Source: Bradyrhizobium sp. CCGUVB4N
GTDB lineage: Bacteria > Pseudomonadota > Alphaproteobacteria > Rhizobiales > Xanthobacteraceae
Assembly (NCBI RefSeq): GCF_024199945.1
Contig: NZ_JANADP010000001.1
Span: 2,976,001-3,040,000, forward strand
Direction: 5' to 3'
Length of the DNA: 64,000 bases
The notes under the pieces: generated by a model
What the model was told of the DNA's origin: nothing
What the model saw: the letters and a program-made list of their open reading frames with translations, nothing else
Databases searched by the model: none
Part shown: in pieces, positions 35,283 to 44,735 of the stretch
How positions within the stretch are numbered: the first letter of the stretch is position 1
Layout of the letters: every line of letters begins with the position of its first letter
Made by a program: the position numbers and the translations under genes

Positions 35283-35437
35283 GCTTGATCCGGAAAAGTG
35301 TGAAGCGGTTTTCCGAGAGGATCATGCTCGAACAATAAGCAGGGCCGGCGCGCGACATGGCTAACGCGCGGTAAACCCGCGCGCTCTAATGCTATCGGTG
35401 CGCTGGGAACCGATCTTTACGGGTCTGCGGTAGAAAC

Positions 35438-36619
35438 ATGCCCGCGAGGATCGGTGCTGGCATGTTGTTCAACAGAATGGAATCCGGACGGGCGTCGATT
35501 TCCGACGCCGTCTATGTGGAAGTCATCACGGGCCTGCACGGCACGACGATGCCCAACATTCTCGCGGCCGCCTGCCTGGCGATGGTGGGCGCCATCACGA
35601 CCTACGAGACCGGCGACATGGTGACGGCGGCCCTGACGGTCGCCGGCATCGTGGTGGCCATTGTCCGCCTGTTCGAGATTTTCGCATTCCGTCGCCGCCT
35701 CGCCCGTGCGCCGCAGCTCGGTCGGACCGAGGGCGCGCGCTGGGAGCGGCGCTATGTGGCCGGCACCGTCGTGACGGCCCTGATCCTCGGCCTGTTTGCC
35801 GCGCGCAGCATCGTGCTGGGCGATGCGCTCTGCTGCGTGATGGCGATCGGCATCGGCTTCGGTTTTGGCGCCGGTGTGGTGGCGCGGCTGGCGCTGCGCC
35901 CGGTCGCGGCGCTGCTCGATCTGATCGCGATCGCCGCGCCCGCCGCAATCGTCACCTTCATGCAGCCTGATCTGCGCCATGTCGGGCTCGGGCTCCTGAT
36001 CCTGATGTATGTGGTCGCGAGCTTCGAGATGGTGCGGCTGAGCTTCAACGCCTCGATCAACCAGATCACGCTGAAGCGTCAGTTCGAGCAGCTGTCGCGC
36101 GTCGATCCGATGACCGGTGTGGCCAATCGTTCGGTGCTTGCGACGGACCTGCCCGCCATGCTCGCGGTCAGGGCGATTGCCGTCCATACGCTCGATCTCG
36201 ACCGCTTCAAGGAAGCGAACGACCGCTTCGGTCATCCCGTCGGAGACGCGCTGTTGAAGCAGGTCGCCGGGCGGCTTGGCGAGATCGCCGCCACCGACGA
36301 CCTCGTGGTGCGGATGGGCGGCGACGAATTCGTCCTGGTTCAACGCGCCGCGCGCGATGCGGAAGCGATGGCACAGCGTATCGTGCAGTCGATCAGCGCG
36401 CCTTATGACGTCGACGGACAGGCCATCGAGCTCGGCGTGAGCGTCGGCGTGGCTGTCGCGCCGGACGATGGCCGAACCGCGGAGGCGCTGCTGTCGCGCT
36501 CCGACAGGGCGCTCTACCGGGCCAAGCAGGATCGCGGCGGCTATGTGCTGGCGCGGGAATTGCGGATGGCGGACGGCGCCGCATCTGGTCAATCGACCGC
36601 CGAAGGGCTGGCCGCGTAA
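35438..36619 (+). CDS. Membrane-bound diguanylate cyclase (GGDEF)
   Basis: 393 aa. About five or six hydrophobic helices cover residues 35-215, then a GGDEF domain begins at LSRVDPMTGVANRSVL. The active-site motif is RMGGDEFVLV, intact, with the metal-binding DLDRFKEAND upstream, so it should make cyclic di-GMP. No inhibitory-site RxxD is obvious just before GGDEF, and no EAL domain is present. The start is uncertain (35438 or 35462). The signal sensed by the membrane domain is unknown. Confidence 0.88.
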   Translation: MPARIGAGMLFNRMESGRASISDAVYVEVITGLHGTTMPNILAAACLAMVGAITTYETGDMVTAALTVAGIVVAIVRLFEIFAFRRRLARAPQLGRTEGARWERRYVAGTVVTALILGLFAARSIVLGDALCCVMAIGIGFGFGAGVVARLALRPVAALLDLIAIAAPAAIVTFMQPDLRHVGLGLLILMYVVASFEMVRLSFNASINQITLKRQFEQLSRVDPMTGVANRSVLATDLPAMLAVRAIAVHTLDLDRFKEANDRFGHPVGDALLKQVAGRLGEIAATDDLVVRMGGDEFVLVQRAARDAEAMAQRIVQSISAPYDVDGQAIELGVSVGVAVAPDDGRTAEALLSRSDRALYRAKQDRGGYVLARELRMADGAASGQSTAEGLAA

Positions 36620-36690
36620 GCAGCGGTTGGAACCGCAATCAAGATGCGGTTAGATGCCTCCCCAATCAAGACGTGCCGGGGAGGAGCCTT

Positions 36691-38622
36691 ATGACCGAGA
36701 TTTCCAGCAATGAGCCGAAGGACGCAACGCCGTCCGTCATTGCGCAGCAATCGGCGATGCTGAATGCGCTGCCGTTTTCCGACACACGGGATTTCGACGA
36801 CGCTGCGCGCGGCTTTCTCGGCACGATCGACAACGCGAAGATTACAAACCCGCAGGGGCGGACGGTCTGGAGCCTCGAGCCCTATGGCTTTCTGTCCGCC
36901 GAGCAGGCGCCGCCGACGGTCAACCCGAGCCTCTGGCGGCAGTCGCGGCTCAACATGCAGCACGGCCTGTTCGAGGTCGTGCCGGGCGTCTACCAGGTGC
37001 GCGGGCTCGACATCGCCAACATGACGCTCATCGAGGGCGACAGCGGCATCATCGTGGTGGATACCCTGACCTCGATCGAAGGCGCGCGCGCCGCGCTCGA
37101 TCTCTACTACAAGCACCGCGGCCTGAAGTCCGTCGCAGCCATCATTTTCACCCACACCCATACCGACCACTGGGGTGGCGCGCGCGGTGTACTGGAAGAG
37201 GACGCGCTGGCGACAGGGCGCGTGCCGATCATCGCGCCGAACCTGTTCATGGAGCACGCCGTCTCCGAGAACATCATCGCCGGACCGGCGATGCTGCGGC
37301 GGGCGCAATACCAGTTCGGGCCGTTCCTCGCCAAGGGCGTTCGTGGGCAGGTCGATTGCGGCCTCGGCAAGACCATGGCAGCGGGGGCGGTGGCGCTGCT
37401 GCGGCCGACCGACCTGATCATGGCGACCGGCGACAAGCGCGTCATCGACGGCGTCGAGTTCGAATTCCAGATGGCGCCGAACAGCGAAGCGCCGGCGGAG
37501 ATGCACTTCTTCCTCCCGCGCTACAAGCTCTTGAACCTCGCCGAGAACTGCACGCACAATTTCCACAATCTACTGCCGTTCCGCGGTGCCGACGTGCGCG
37601 ATGCGCTGGCGTGGTCGAAATATCTCAACGAGGCGCTGCAGTTGTGGGGCGGCAGGGCCGAAGCGATGTGCGGCCAGCATCACTGGCCGGTGTGGGGACG
37701 CGAGCGCATCGACACCATGATCCGCGAGCAGCGCGACCTCTACAAATTCGCGCATGACCAGACCATCCGGCTGATGAACCACGGGCTGAACGCGGCGGAG
37801 ATCGCCGAGGCGATCCAGCTGCCGAAGAGTCTCGAAGGCGCCTGGCACGGTCGCGGCTACTACGGCCACATCCGCCATAACGTGAAGGCGATCTACCAGA
37901 AATATCTCGGCTGGTACGACGCCAACCCGGTCAATCTCGATCCGCTGCCGCCCGTGGAGTCGGGCAAGAAATATGTCGAGTACATGGGTGGCGCCGACGC
38001 GATCCTGACGCGCGCTGCTGCGGATTTTGACAAGGGCGAATTCCGCTTCGTGGCGCAGGCGCTCGGCCATCTCGTCTTCGCCGAGCCGGACAATCAGGCC
38101 GCGCGCGCATTGCTGGCCGATACGCTGGAGCAGCTCGGCTATGCCGCCGAGAGCTCGACCTGGCGCAACGCCTATCTGTTCGGTGCCCAGGAATTGCGGC
38201 AGGGCATGCCGAAGACGCCGCCGCGCGCACCGATGCCGCGCGAGACGCTGGCCGCGCTGCGGACCTCACAGCTCTGGGACGTGCTCGGCATCCGCCTCAA
38301 CGGCCCGAAGGCGGAGGGCAAGCATATCGTGCTGAACTGGAATTTCTCGGATACCGGCGAGACCTTCGTGCTCAATCTCGAAAACTGCGCGCTGACCTAT
38401 ACGGAAGGCGTGCAGGCCGACAATTCCGATGCCAGCTTCACGCTGGCGCGGGCCACGCTGGATGAGGTGATCGCGAAGCTGACGAGCTTTCCGGAAGCGG
38501 TCGCGGCCGGCAAGGTCAAGCTGTCGGGCAACCCGATGAAGCTCGCCGAGCTGATGGGATTGATGGATGAATTCCCGCGGATGTTCGAGATCGTGGAGCC
38601 GAAGCGGGCGGTGGTGGGGTAG
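36691..38622 (+). CDS. Alkyl/aryl sulfatase, metallo-beta-lactamase type (SdsA1/BDS1-like)
   Basis: 643 aa from the ATG at 36691 (GGGGAGGAGCC upstream). The zinc motif THTHTDHWGG and AENCTHNFHNLLPFRG are hallmarks of type III alkylsulfatases. An alkyl-sulfatase dimerisation domain follows (about 400-530) and then an SCP2-like C-terminal domain that binds the alkyl chain. Unlike SdsA1 there is no signal peptide, so the enzyme is probably cytoplasmic. It would release sulfate from alkyl sulfate esters such as SDS, freeing a sulfur source. Confidence 0.9.
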   Translation: MTEISSNEPKDATPSVIAQQSAMLNALPFSDTRDFDDAARGFLGTIDNAKITNPQGRTVWSLEPYGFLSAEQAPPTVNPSLWRQSRLNMQHGLFEVVPGVYQVRGLDIANMTLIEGDSGIIVVDTLTSIEGARAALDLYYKHRGLKSVAAIIFTHTHTDHWGGARGVLEEDALATGRVPIIAPNLFMEHAVSENIIAGPAMLRRAQYQFGPFLAKGVRGQVDCGLGKTMAAGAVALLRPTDLIMATGDKRVIDGVEFEFQMAPNSEAPAEMHFFLPRYKLLNLAENCTHNFHNLLPFRGADVRDALAWSKYLNEALQLWGGRAEAMCGQHHWPVWGRERIDTMIREQRDLYKFAHDQTIRLMNHGLNAAEIAEAIQLPKSLEGAWHGRGYYGHIRHNVKAIYQKYLGWYDANPVNLDPLPPVESGKKYVEYMGGADAILTRAAADFDKGEFRFVAQALGHLVFAEPDNQAARALLADTLEQLGYAAESSTWRNAYLFGAQELRQGMPKTPPRAPMPRETLAALRTSQLWDVLGIRLNGPKAEGKHIVLNWNFSDTGETFVLNLENCALTYTEGVQADNSDASFTLARATLDEVIAKLTSFPEAVAAGKVKLSGNPMKLAELMGLMDEFPRMFEIVEPKRAVVG

Positions 38623-38643
38623 CGATCTGTCACAACAATCTCG

Positions 38644-38779
38644 GTGTCGTCCCGGCGCAGGCCGGGACCCATAACCCCAGAGAGAAGTTTGGCGCGAGAC
38701 TGGTCACTCCGAGTCTTCGCCAAACCGTTGCTGCGGCGTATGGGTCCCGGATCTGCGCTTCGCTTGTCCGGGACGACAC
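38644..38779. repeat. Intergenic palindromic repeat element (REP-like pair)
   Basis: The left arm (38644-38673) begins GTGTCGTCCCGG and ends GGGACCCATA. The right arm (38739-38779) begins TATGGGTCCCGG and ends CGGGACGACAC, so the two are inverted, each with its own inner hairpin. The arms share the GTCCCGG/CCGGGACCCA core with the repeats around the GIY-YIG gene but have no gene between them. Confidence 0.75.
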
Positions 38780-38795
38780 TGTTGGTGGGAGTTAC

Positions 38796-39866
38796 TTACT
38801 CCGCGCTGCTCACCAGCTTGATCCGCGGCGCGGTGGCCTCGGTCAGGCTGCGATAGGCGGCGAGATAGTCGAGTGCCATGCGCCGCGCCGTGAAGCGCTT
38901 TTCGAACTGCTTGCGGATGGCGGTGCGGTCGAGCTGCGCCAGGCGGTTGACGACGCCGGCGGCGCTGAGGATGTCCTCGACCACGAAGCCGGTGAGGCCC
39001 TCGTCGATGATCTCCGGCACCGAGCCTCGGTTGAAAGCGACCACCGGCGTGCCGCAGGCCATGGCCTCGATCATGACGAGGCCGAACGGTTCCGGCCAGT
39101 CGATCGGCAACAGCAGGCCGAGCGCGCCGCTGAGGAAATCGGACTTCTCGTGATCGCTGATCTCGCCGATGAAATCCACCAGCGGGTTGTTGACGATCAT
39201 CGGCTTGATCAGCTCGTCGTAATAGTCCTGATCGGCACGATCGACCTTGGCCGCGATCTTCAGCGGGATACCGCAATGCATCGCGATCTTGATGGCGCGA
39301 TCGACGCCCTTCTCCGGCGCGATGCGGCCGAGCACGGCGAGATATTCCTGCCTCGCCGGCTTCGGCGTCAGCAGGGTCTCCGGCAGGCCGTGGTGGATCG
39401 TCGTCACCCAGTTCGCCTGCGGCACCGGCCGGCGCTGAGCGTTCGAGATCGAGATGACAGGCATTTTGGAGAATGTGTTGAAGACAGGCTGATGCTCCGG
39501 CAGATCGAGCCGGCCATGCAGCGTGGTGACGAACGGCGTCGGCTGCCGGTGGAACAGCGACCACGGGTAATAGTCGAGATGGAAGTGGAGGAAGTCGAAC
39601 TCCTCGTCGTCACATTTTTGCCGCACGCGCTCCAGGAGCACCATGTGCAGCGCGTTGGGATCGCGCACGGAACCGTCGAGGCGAAGCGCCCGCGGCCATA
39701 ATGCGTCCAGCTTCGCCGACGTCTGCGAGTCGCCGCTGGCGAACAATGTGACGTCGTGACCAAGGGCAACCAACTCTTCCGTCAACCAATGCACCACCCG
39801 CTCGGTGCCGCCATACAGCTTGGGTGGAACAGCCTCCGTCAACGGAGCTACCTGCGCGATGCGCAT
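38796..39866 (-). CDS. Glycosyltransferase family 4 protein
   Basis: 356 aa, strong AAAGGAGATGGTG site. The N-terminal acceptor domain starts MRIAQVAPLTEAVPPKLYGGTERV, a typical GT4 start with the glycine loop. The donor domain has VLGRIAPEKGVDRAIKIA and PFGLVMIEAMACGTPVVAF, the EX7E motif. It makes a glycosidic bond from a nucleotide sugar in the cytoplasm. The gene is divergent from the ABC exporter and debranching-enzyme genes, and an EcfG-like promoter sits 72 bases ahead of its start. Confidence 0.88.
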   Translation of the reverse strand: MRIAQVAPLTEAVPPKLYGGTERVVHWLTEELVALGHDVTLFASGDSQTSAKLDALWPRALRLDGSVRDPNALHMVLLERVRQKCDDEEFDFLHFHLDYYPWSLFHRQPTPFVTTLHGRLDLPEHQPVFNTFSKMPVISISNAQRRPVPQANWVTTIHHGLPETLLTPKPARQEYLAVLGRIAPEKGVDRAIKIAMHCGIPLKIAAKVDRADQDYYDELIKPMIVNNPLVDFIGEISDHEKSDFLSGALGLLLPIDWPEPFGLVMIEAMACGTPVVAFNRGSVPEIIDEGLTGFVVEDILSAAGVVNRLAQLDRTAIRKQFEKRFTARRMALDYLAAYRSLTEATAPRIKLVSSAE

Positions 39867-39936
39867 CTCACCATCTCCTTTGTGCGATCATGGAAGTTTA
39901 AGCCCCTGCCGAGTTCGGCACCGGCATGCCGGGGAG

Positions 39937-39963
39937 GGAACGTTCTCGCATTTGCGAAGTTCC
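39937..39963. promoter_or_regulatory. Symmetrical EcfG-type general stress promoter between divergent genes
   Basis: On the minus strand GGAAC (39963-39959), 16 bases, CGTT (39942-39939): an exact EcfG consensus pointing to the glycosyltransferase. On the plus strand GGAAC (39937-39941), 17 bases, GTT (39959-39961), pointing to the ABC exporter. The two overlap because the element is nearly palindromic. The consensus is established for alphaproteobacterial EcfG/RpoE2; use in this genome is inferred. Confidence 0.6.
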
Positions 39964-40140
39964 TTCTCCCGAACGTTACTTCTTCGACACACTGCAGCGT
40001 GGCCGCGATGATGCCATCACCTCATCTCACATCGTCCGCATCCGCATGTCGTGATGGTTTCGCCCGGGAACCGAGGCGAAGCGGTCGATGTTCAATCGGC
40101 TAAGAGAAAAATTGAAACCATCACGACGGGGTCGCAGCGA

Positions 40141-41904
40141 ATGGATCATCTCTCTGGATATGCGCGCAGGCCATTTGCCTTTGTCTTGCGCTATCTACGG
40201 CGTCGATTGGCGTCACATCTGGTGATCCTTGGCGCCGTCGTTGCAGCCGTTGCCTGCTCGGTAGGCACGCAGTATGGCGTCAAATCGCTTGTCGACGCCT
40301 TGTCCGCGGGAACCTCTCATGGCGGAAGCGTATGGCTGGCATTCATTCTGCTCATGTCGCTGATCGCCGCCGACAACTTCCTGTGGCGGATCGCGAGTTG
40401 GACAGCGAGCTTCACCTTCGTGCGTGTCACGGGTGATTTACGCCGTGACATATTTCGTCATCTGACCGGACACGCGCCGAGCTACTTCTCGGACCGCATG
40501 CCAGGCATGCTGACCAGCCGCATTACCGCCACATCCAATGCGGTGTTCACCGTCGAGAACATGTTCGTCTGGAATGTGTTGCCGCCGTGCATTGCCACAA
40601 TTGCGGCAATCATGCTGATTGGAACCGTGAGCCCTTATATGGCCGCGGGCCTGATCGTGATCGCCGGCGGCATGGTGATCGCCATGTTCCGTCTGGCCGC
40701 GGCCGGCAAACCTTTGCATGACGACTTCGCCGACAAGGCGGCCGCCGTCGATGGCGAGATGATCGACGTCATCAGCAACATGCCGCTGGTGCGCGCCTTC
40801 TGCGGCATCGGCCACGAGCATGAGCGGTTCGATGCCACAGTGAACCGGGAAGTCAATGCGCGCGGGCGCAGCCTGCGTTATCTGGAGAAGCTGCGGTTGT
40901 TCCACGCAGCCGTGACCGTGCTTCTGACCGTCGCGCTGATGGCCTGGGCGGTCACGCTCTGGCAACAGGGTGAGGCGACCACCGGCGACGTCGTGCTGGT
41001 CTGCACCCTCGGCATTTCCATCCTGAGCGCGACGCGCGATCTCGCGGTGGCGCTGGTCGACGTCACGCAACATGTCGCGCGCCTGACCGAGGCGATCGCC
41101 ACGCTGCTGACGCCGCATGAACTGAAGGATCACCCCGAGGCGGAGCCGCTGGTCAAGAGCGGCGCTGCGATCGCGTACAACAATGTCACCTTCGGCTATC
41201 CCGGCGCGGAGAAGATCTTCGAACGCTTCAGCCTGCGGCTGCAGCCCGGCCAGCGCGTCGGCCTGGTGGGCCAATCCGGCGGCGGCAAGTCGACCCTTTT
41301 CACGCTGCTGCAACGTTTCTACGATGTGGACGAGGGCAGTGTGACCGTCGACGGCCAGGACATTGCCATGGTGACGCAGCAGAGTCTGCGCGAGGCGATC
41401 TCGGTGGTGCCGCAGGACATTTCCCTGTTCCACCGCTCGATCCGCGAGAACATCCGCTACGGTCGGCCGAACGCAACCGACGACGAGGTGCTGCGGGCGG
41501 CGATTGCCGCGCGTTGCGATTTCATCGACAGCCTGCCGGACGGGCTCGACACCATGGTCGGCGACCGCGGTGTGAAGATGTCCGGCGGCCAGCGCCAGCG
41601 TATCGCGATCGCGCGCGCCTTCGTCAAGGACGCGCCGATCCTGCTGCTCGACGAGGCGACTGCGGCGCTCGACAGCGAGTCGGAGGAGGCAATCCGCGAG
41701 GCGCTGGCGCGCCTGATGCGGGGCCGCACCGTGATCGCGATCGCGCATCGCCTTGCGACGCTGCGCAATTTCGACCGGGTGATCGTGCTCAAGCACGGCA
41801 AGATCATCGAAGACGGCGCGCCCGACCGGCTGATGCAGGGCCACGGTCCGTACCGTGAACTGGTGACGCAGGAAATGAGCCGGCTCGCGAAGTTCGCCGC
41901 GTAA
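40141..41904 (+). CDS. ABC exporter, fused permease and ATPase
   Basis: 587 aa from the ATG at 40141; a GTG/ATG pair near 40051 would add 30 residues without a clear ribosome site. About six helices lie in residues 20-310, then the ATPase domain: Walker A GQSGGGKST, Q-loop, signature MSGGQRQRIAIAR, Walker B ILLLDEATAALD, and a switch histidine (IAIAHRLATL). It is a homodimeric half-transporter of the MsbA/lipid A or glucan exporter class; cargo is unknown. It lies ahead of a glycogen-debranching-type gene and next to a glycosyltransferase, so a glycan or glycolipid cargo is plausible. Confidence 0.88.
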   Translation: MDHLSGYARRPFAFVLRYLRRRLASHLVILGAVVAAVACSVGTQYGVKSLVDALSAGTSHGGSVWLAFILLMSLIAADNFLWRIASWTASFTFVRVTGDLRRDIFRHLTGHAPSYFSDRMPGMLTSRITATSNAVFTVENMFVWNVLPPCIATIAAIMLIGTVSPYMAAGLIVIAGGMVIAMFRLAAAGKPLHDDFADKAAAVDGEMIDVISNMPLVRAFCGIGHEHERFDATVNREVNARGRSLRYLEKLRLFHAAVTVLLTVALMAWAVTLWQQGEATTGDVVLVCTLGISILSATRDLAVALVDVTQHVARLTEAIATLLTPHELKDHPEAEPLVKSGAAIAYNNVTFGYPGAEKIFERFSLRLQPGQRVGLVGQSGGGKSTLFTLLQRFYDVDEGSVTVDGQDIAMVTQQSLREAISVVPQDISLFHRSIRENIRYGRPNATDDEVLRAAIAARCDFIDSLPDGLDTMVGDRGVKMSGGQRQRIAIARAFVKDAPILLLDEATAALDSESEEAIREALARLMRGRTVIAIAHRLATLRNFDRVIVLKHGKIIEDGAPDRLMQGHGPYRELVTQEMSRLAKFAA

Positions 41905-41963
41905 ACCCAACAGTTGCGTTTGCGTTGGTCGCGTTCGAAACACAGGCCGCAGGGGAGCAGCTC

Positions 41964-44168
41964 ATGGCAGCCGAAGCCGCAACCAAGATCGTCCCGGCAT
42001 CGCAGACGATGGAGACCGTCGCGGAGCAAGCGTTCTACATTCCGATGACGGGGCCCGCCGCGCGGCCCCGTCGCTCGCTCAAGCACGACGATACATTCAT
42101 CGTGCTGGACAGCCATGGCGACATCGGCGCGTCGGCCGGCGGGCCGGATGGCCTGTTCAACCATGACACGCGCTATCTGGCGCGACTGGAGCTCGTGCTC
42201 GATGATCTCCAGCCGCTCCTGCTCGGCTCGAACCTGCGCGACGACAATTCGGGATTGACGGTCGACCTGACGAATCCCGACATCTATCGCCAGGGTCGCA
42301 TTGTCCTGCAGAAGGACCTGCTGCACATCGTGCGCACGATCTTCCTGTGGCGCGGCACGGCGTATCAGCGCATCGGGCTGCAGAACCACGGCGAGCAGCG
42401 CGCCAGTTTCGAGCTGACGCTGCTGTTCGATAACGATTTTGCCGATCTGTTCGAGGTGCGCGGCGAGCGGCGGCCGCGCCGCGGCACCGGCACCAGCAAG
42501 CTGCTCGGGCCGACCGACGTCCTGTTCGAATATCGCGGTCTCGACGAAGCCGAGCGGACCACGGGGCTCCATTTCGATCCGCGTCCGACACGGCTCTCGG
42601 TCAATGCGGCGACCTGGCAGCTCGAGCTGGATCCGCATGAGTCCAAGTCGCTGTTCGTCGCCGTATCCTGCAACCGTCCGATCGCGGAGAAGCCGGCGCG
42701 CTTCTTCAGGGGCCTGCTGGCGCATCGCCGCGAGATGCGGCAGTCGACGGTCGGCGCGGCCAGCATCGAGACATCCAACAACATCTTCAACGAGGTGCTG
42801 TGCCAGGCCATGGCCGACCTCAACATGCTGATGACGGAGACGCCGCAGGGGCGCTACCCCTATGCCGGCATTCCCTGGTACTCGACGACGTTCGGCCGCG
42901 ATGGATTGATCACCGCGCTGCAGATGCTGTGGGTCGATCCGCGGGTGGCCAAGGGCGTGCTGCGGCGGCTGGCGCATTTCCAGGCCAAGGCCGTCGATCC
43001 GCTCGCCGATGCTGCGCCGGGAAAGATCCTGCACGAGATGCGCGGCGGCGAGATGGCGGCGCTGCGCGAGGTGCCGTTCTCGCAATATTACGGCAGCGTG
43101 GATTCGACCGCTTTGTTCGTCCTGCTCGCCGGACGTTATTTCGAGCGCACCGGCGACGAGAAGACGTTGACCGAGCTGTGGCCTGCGATCGAGGCCGGGC
43201 TCGCCTGGATCGACGGCCCCGGCGACCCCGACCAGGACGGCTTCGTCGAATACCAGCGCGCCACAGAGAAGGGGCTCGCCAACCAGGGCTGGAAGGATTC
43301 CTTCGACGCGATCTTCCATGCCGACGGCAAGCTCGCGGAGGGCAACATCGCGCTCGCCGAGGTGCAGGGCTATGTCTACGCCGCAAAGCAGCTCGCCGCG
43401 CGATGCGCGCTGCGGCTCGGCAAGCCTGATATCGCCGGGAAGCTCGAGGCGGAAGCCAAGGCGCTCGCCGAGCGTTTCGAGGAAGCGTTCTGGTGCGAGG
43501 AGCTTGGCACCTACGCGCTTGCGCTCGACGGCAAGAAGCGGCGATGCGAGGTCCGCACCTCGAATGCCGGGCAGGTGCTGTTCAGCGGCATGATCCGCGA
43601 GGACCGCGCCCGTCTTGTGGCTGCCGATCTGATGCGGCCGCACTTCTTCTCGGGCTGGGGCATCCGCACCGTCGCGCGCGGCGAGGTGCGCTACAACCCG
43701 ATGTCCTATCACGACGGATCGATCTGGCCGCACGACAATGCGCTGATCGCGCTTGGGCTCGCCCATTACGGGCTCAAGCACTCGGTCGCACATGTGTTCA
43801 AGGGCTTGTTCGATGCCGCAACCTATATGGATTTGCGACGGCTGCCGGAGCTGTTCTGCGGCTTCCGCCGCGAGAAGCGGCGCGGCCCGACGCTGTATCC
43901 TGTCGCCTGCGCCCCGCAGGCCTGGGCCAGCGCAACGCCGTTCACGCTGCTGGAGGCGGCGCTCGGCATCGAGTTCGATGTCGCGCGCGGCGAGATACGC
44001 CTGCGCAATCCGCATCTGCCGCCGTTCCTGAACGAGGTCATCCTGCACGATCTGCAGCTCGGGGAGTCCAGCGTCGATCTGCGGGTCATCCGCCACGGTC
44101 ACGACGTGGCGCTGGAAGTGTTGCGCACGCGCGGCCAGATCCAGGTGTCGATCGTGCTGGCGCGCTAG
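41964..44168 (+). CDS. Amylo-alpha-1,6-glucosidase (glycogen debranching-type enzyme)
   Basis: 734 aa from the ATG at 41964 (AGGGGAGCAG upstream). The N-terminal ~250 residues are the trimming domain (GLFNHDTRYLARLEL) and the C-terminal ~400 residues an (alpha/alpha)6 barrel of GH133-like type (YPYAGIPWYSTTFGRDGLITA; SYHDGSIWPHDNALIALG). It would hydrolyse branched alpha-glucans or related oligosaccharides. Together with the GT4 gene it points to storage or compatible-solute glucan metabolism under stress (inference from the EcfG-like promoter). Confidence 0.88.
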   Translation: MAAEAATKIVPASQTMETVAEQAFYIPMTGPAARPRRSLKHDDTFIVLDSHGDIGASAGGPDGLFNHDTRYLARLELVLDDLQPLLLGSNLRDDNSGLTVDLTNPDIYRQGRIVLQKDLLHIVRTIFLWRGTAYQRIGLQNHGEQRASFELTLLFDNDFADLFEVRGERRPRRGTGTSKLLGPTDVLFEYRGLDEAERTTGLHFDPRPTRLSVNAATWQLELDPHESKSLFVAVSCNRPIAEKPARFFRGLLAHRREMRQSTVGAASIETSNNIFNEVLCQAMADLNMLMTETPQGRYPYAGIPWYSTTFGRDGLITALQMLWVDPRVAKGVLRRLAHFQAKAVDPLADAAPGKILHEMRGGEMAALREVPFSQYYGSVDSTALFVLLAGRYFERTGDEKTLTELWPAIEAGLAWIDGPGDPDQDGFVEYQRATEKGLANQGWKDSFDAIFHADGKLAEGNIALAEVQGYVYAAKQLAARCALRLGKPDIAGKLEAEAKALAERFEEAFWCEELGTYALALDGKKRRCEVRTSNAGQVLFSGMIREDRARLVAADLMRPHFFSGWGIRTVARGEVRYNPMSYHDGSIWPHDNALIALGLAHYGLKHSVAHVFKGLFDAATYMDLRRLPELFCGFRREKRRGPTLYPVACAPQAWASATPFTLLEAALGIEFDVARGEIRLRNPHLPPFLNEVILHDLQLGESSVDLRVIRHGHDVALEVLRTRGQIQVSIVLAR

Positions 44169-44190
44169 GGAGCCGCGGCAAGGAGGGTTC

Positions 44191-44712
44191 ATGCGTAGCG
44201 CCGGATGGTTGGCCTTGAGCGCCGCGATCGTCGCGGGATTGACGGTTGCGGTATCGCGCGCCGCGGAAGACCCGCCCGCGGCCGCGACCGAGGCGAATGC
44301 ACCGCCGACGGCGCAGCCGCCGGCTTCGGTGGTGCCGGTCACGCCGAAGGATGCGGCGCCGCCGCCGTCGGTGACGATCATCGGCGCCAGCGACGCCCAC
44401 GGCGTGCTCGGCCGTGACGTGCGCAGTGCTGCGGATGAGGACATGGGCCATATCGTCGACGTCATCGTCGATCTCACCGGCCATGTGCGCGCCGCCGTGA
44501 TCGACTTCGGCGGCTTCCTCGGCGTCGGCAGCCGCAAGATCGTGGTGGATTGGAACGCGATGCGGTTCGGCAAGATCGTCAACAAGAAGGACAGCATTAC
44601 GCTGGAACTGACCAAGGCGCAGGTCGCGGCCGCGCCGGAATACAAGGAGGATACGCCGATGGTCGTGCTCGGCGCGTCCGGCAGCCTTCAGCCGCTGCAA
44701 GCCATCCAATGA
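44191..44712 (+). CDS. Exported PRC-barrel domain protein
   Basis: 173 aa, site AAGGAGG. Signal peptide SAGWLALSAAIVAGLTVAVSRAAE, then an alanine/proline-rich spacer (residues 25-65), then a PRC-barrel domain (LGRDVRSAADEDMGHIVDVIVD ... GVGSRKIVVDWNAM). In rhizobia such periplasmic PRC-barrel proteins are common and mostly of unknown role. It follows the debranching-type gene by 22 bases and is probably in the same operon. Confidence 0.85.
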   Translation: MRSAGWLALSAAIVAGLTVAVSRAAEDPPAAATEANAPPTAQPPASVVPVTPKDAAPPPSVTIIGASDAHGVLGRDVRSAADEDMGHIVDVIVDLTGHVRAAVIDFGGFLGVGSRKIVVDWNAMRFGKIVNKKDSITLELTKAQVAAAPEYKEDTPMVVLGASGSLQPLQAIQ

Positions 44713-44735
44713 GGAGGGGGGAGGGCTGACCACCT

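Noticed and set aside
36627..36650. GGAAC...GTT pair before the alkyl sulfatase
   Set aside because: Spacing of 15 bases is too short for EcfG.
40141..41904. Naming the ABC exporter NdvA
   Set aside because: Length is similar to NdvA, but the sequence shows only general half-exporter motifs and no beta-glucan synthase gene is near.
41457..44645. A 1062-aa minus-strand open frame opposite the debranching enzyme
   Set aside because: It runs antiparallel to two genes with clear domains; its composition (arginine, glutamine and histidine rich, no domain) is typical of the reverse strand of GC-rich coding sequence.
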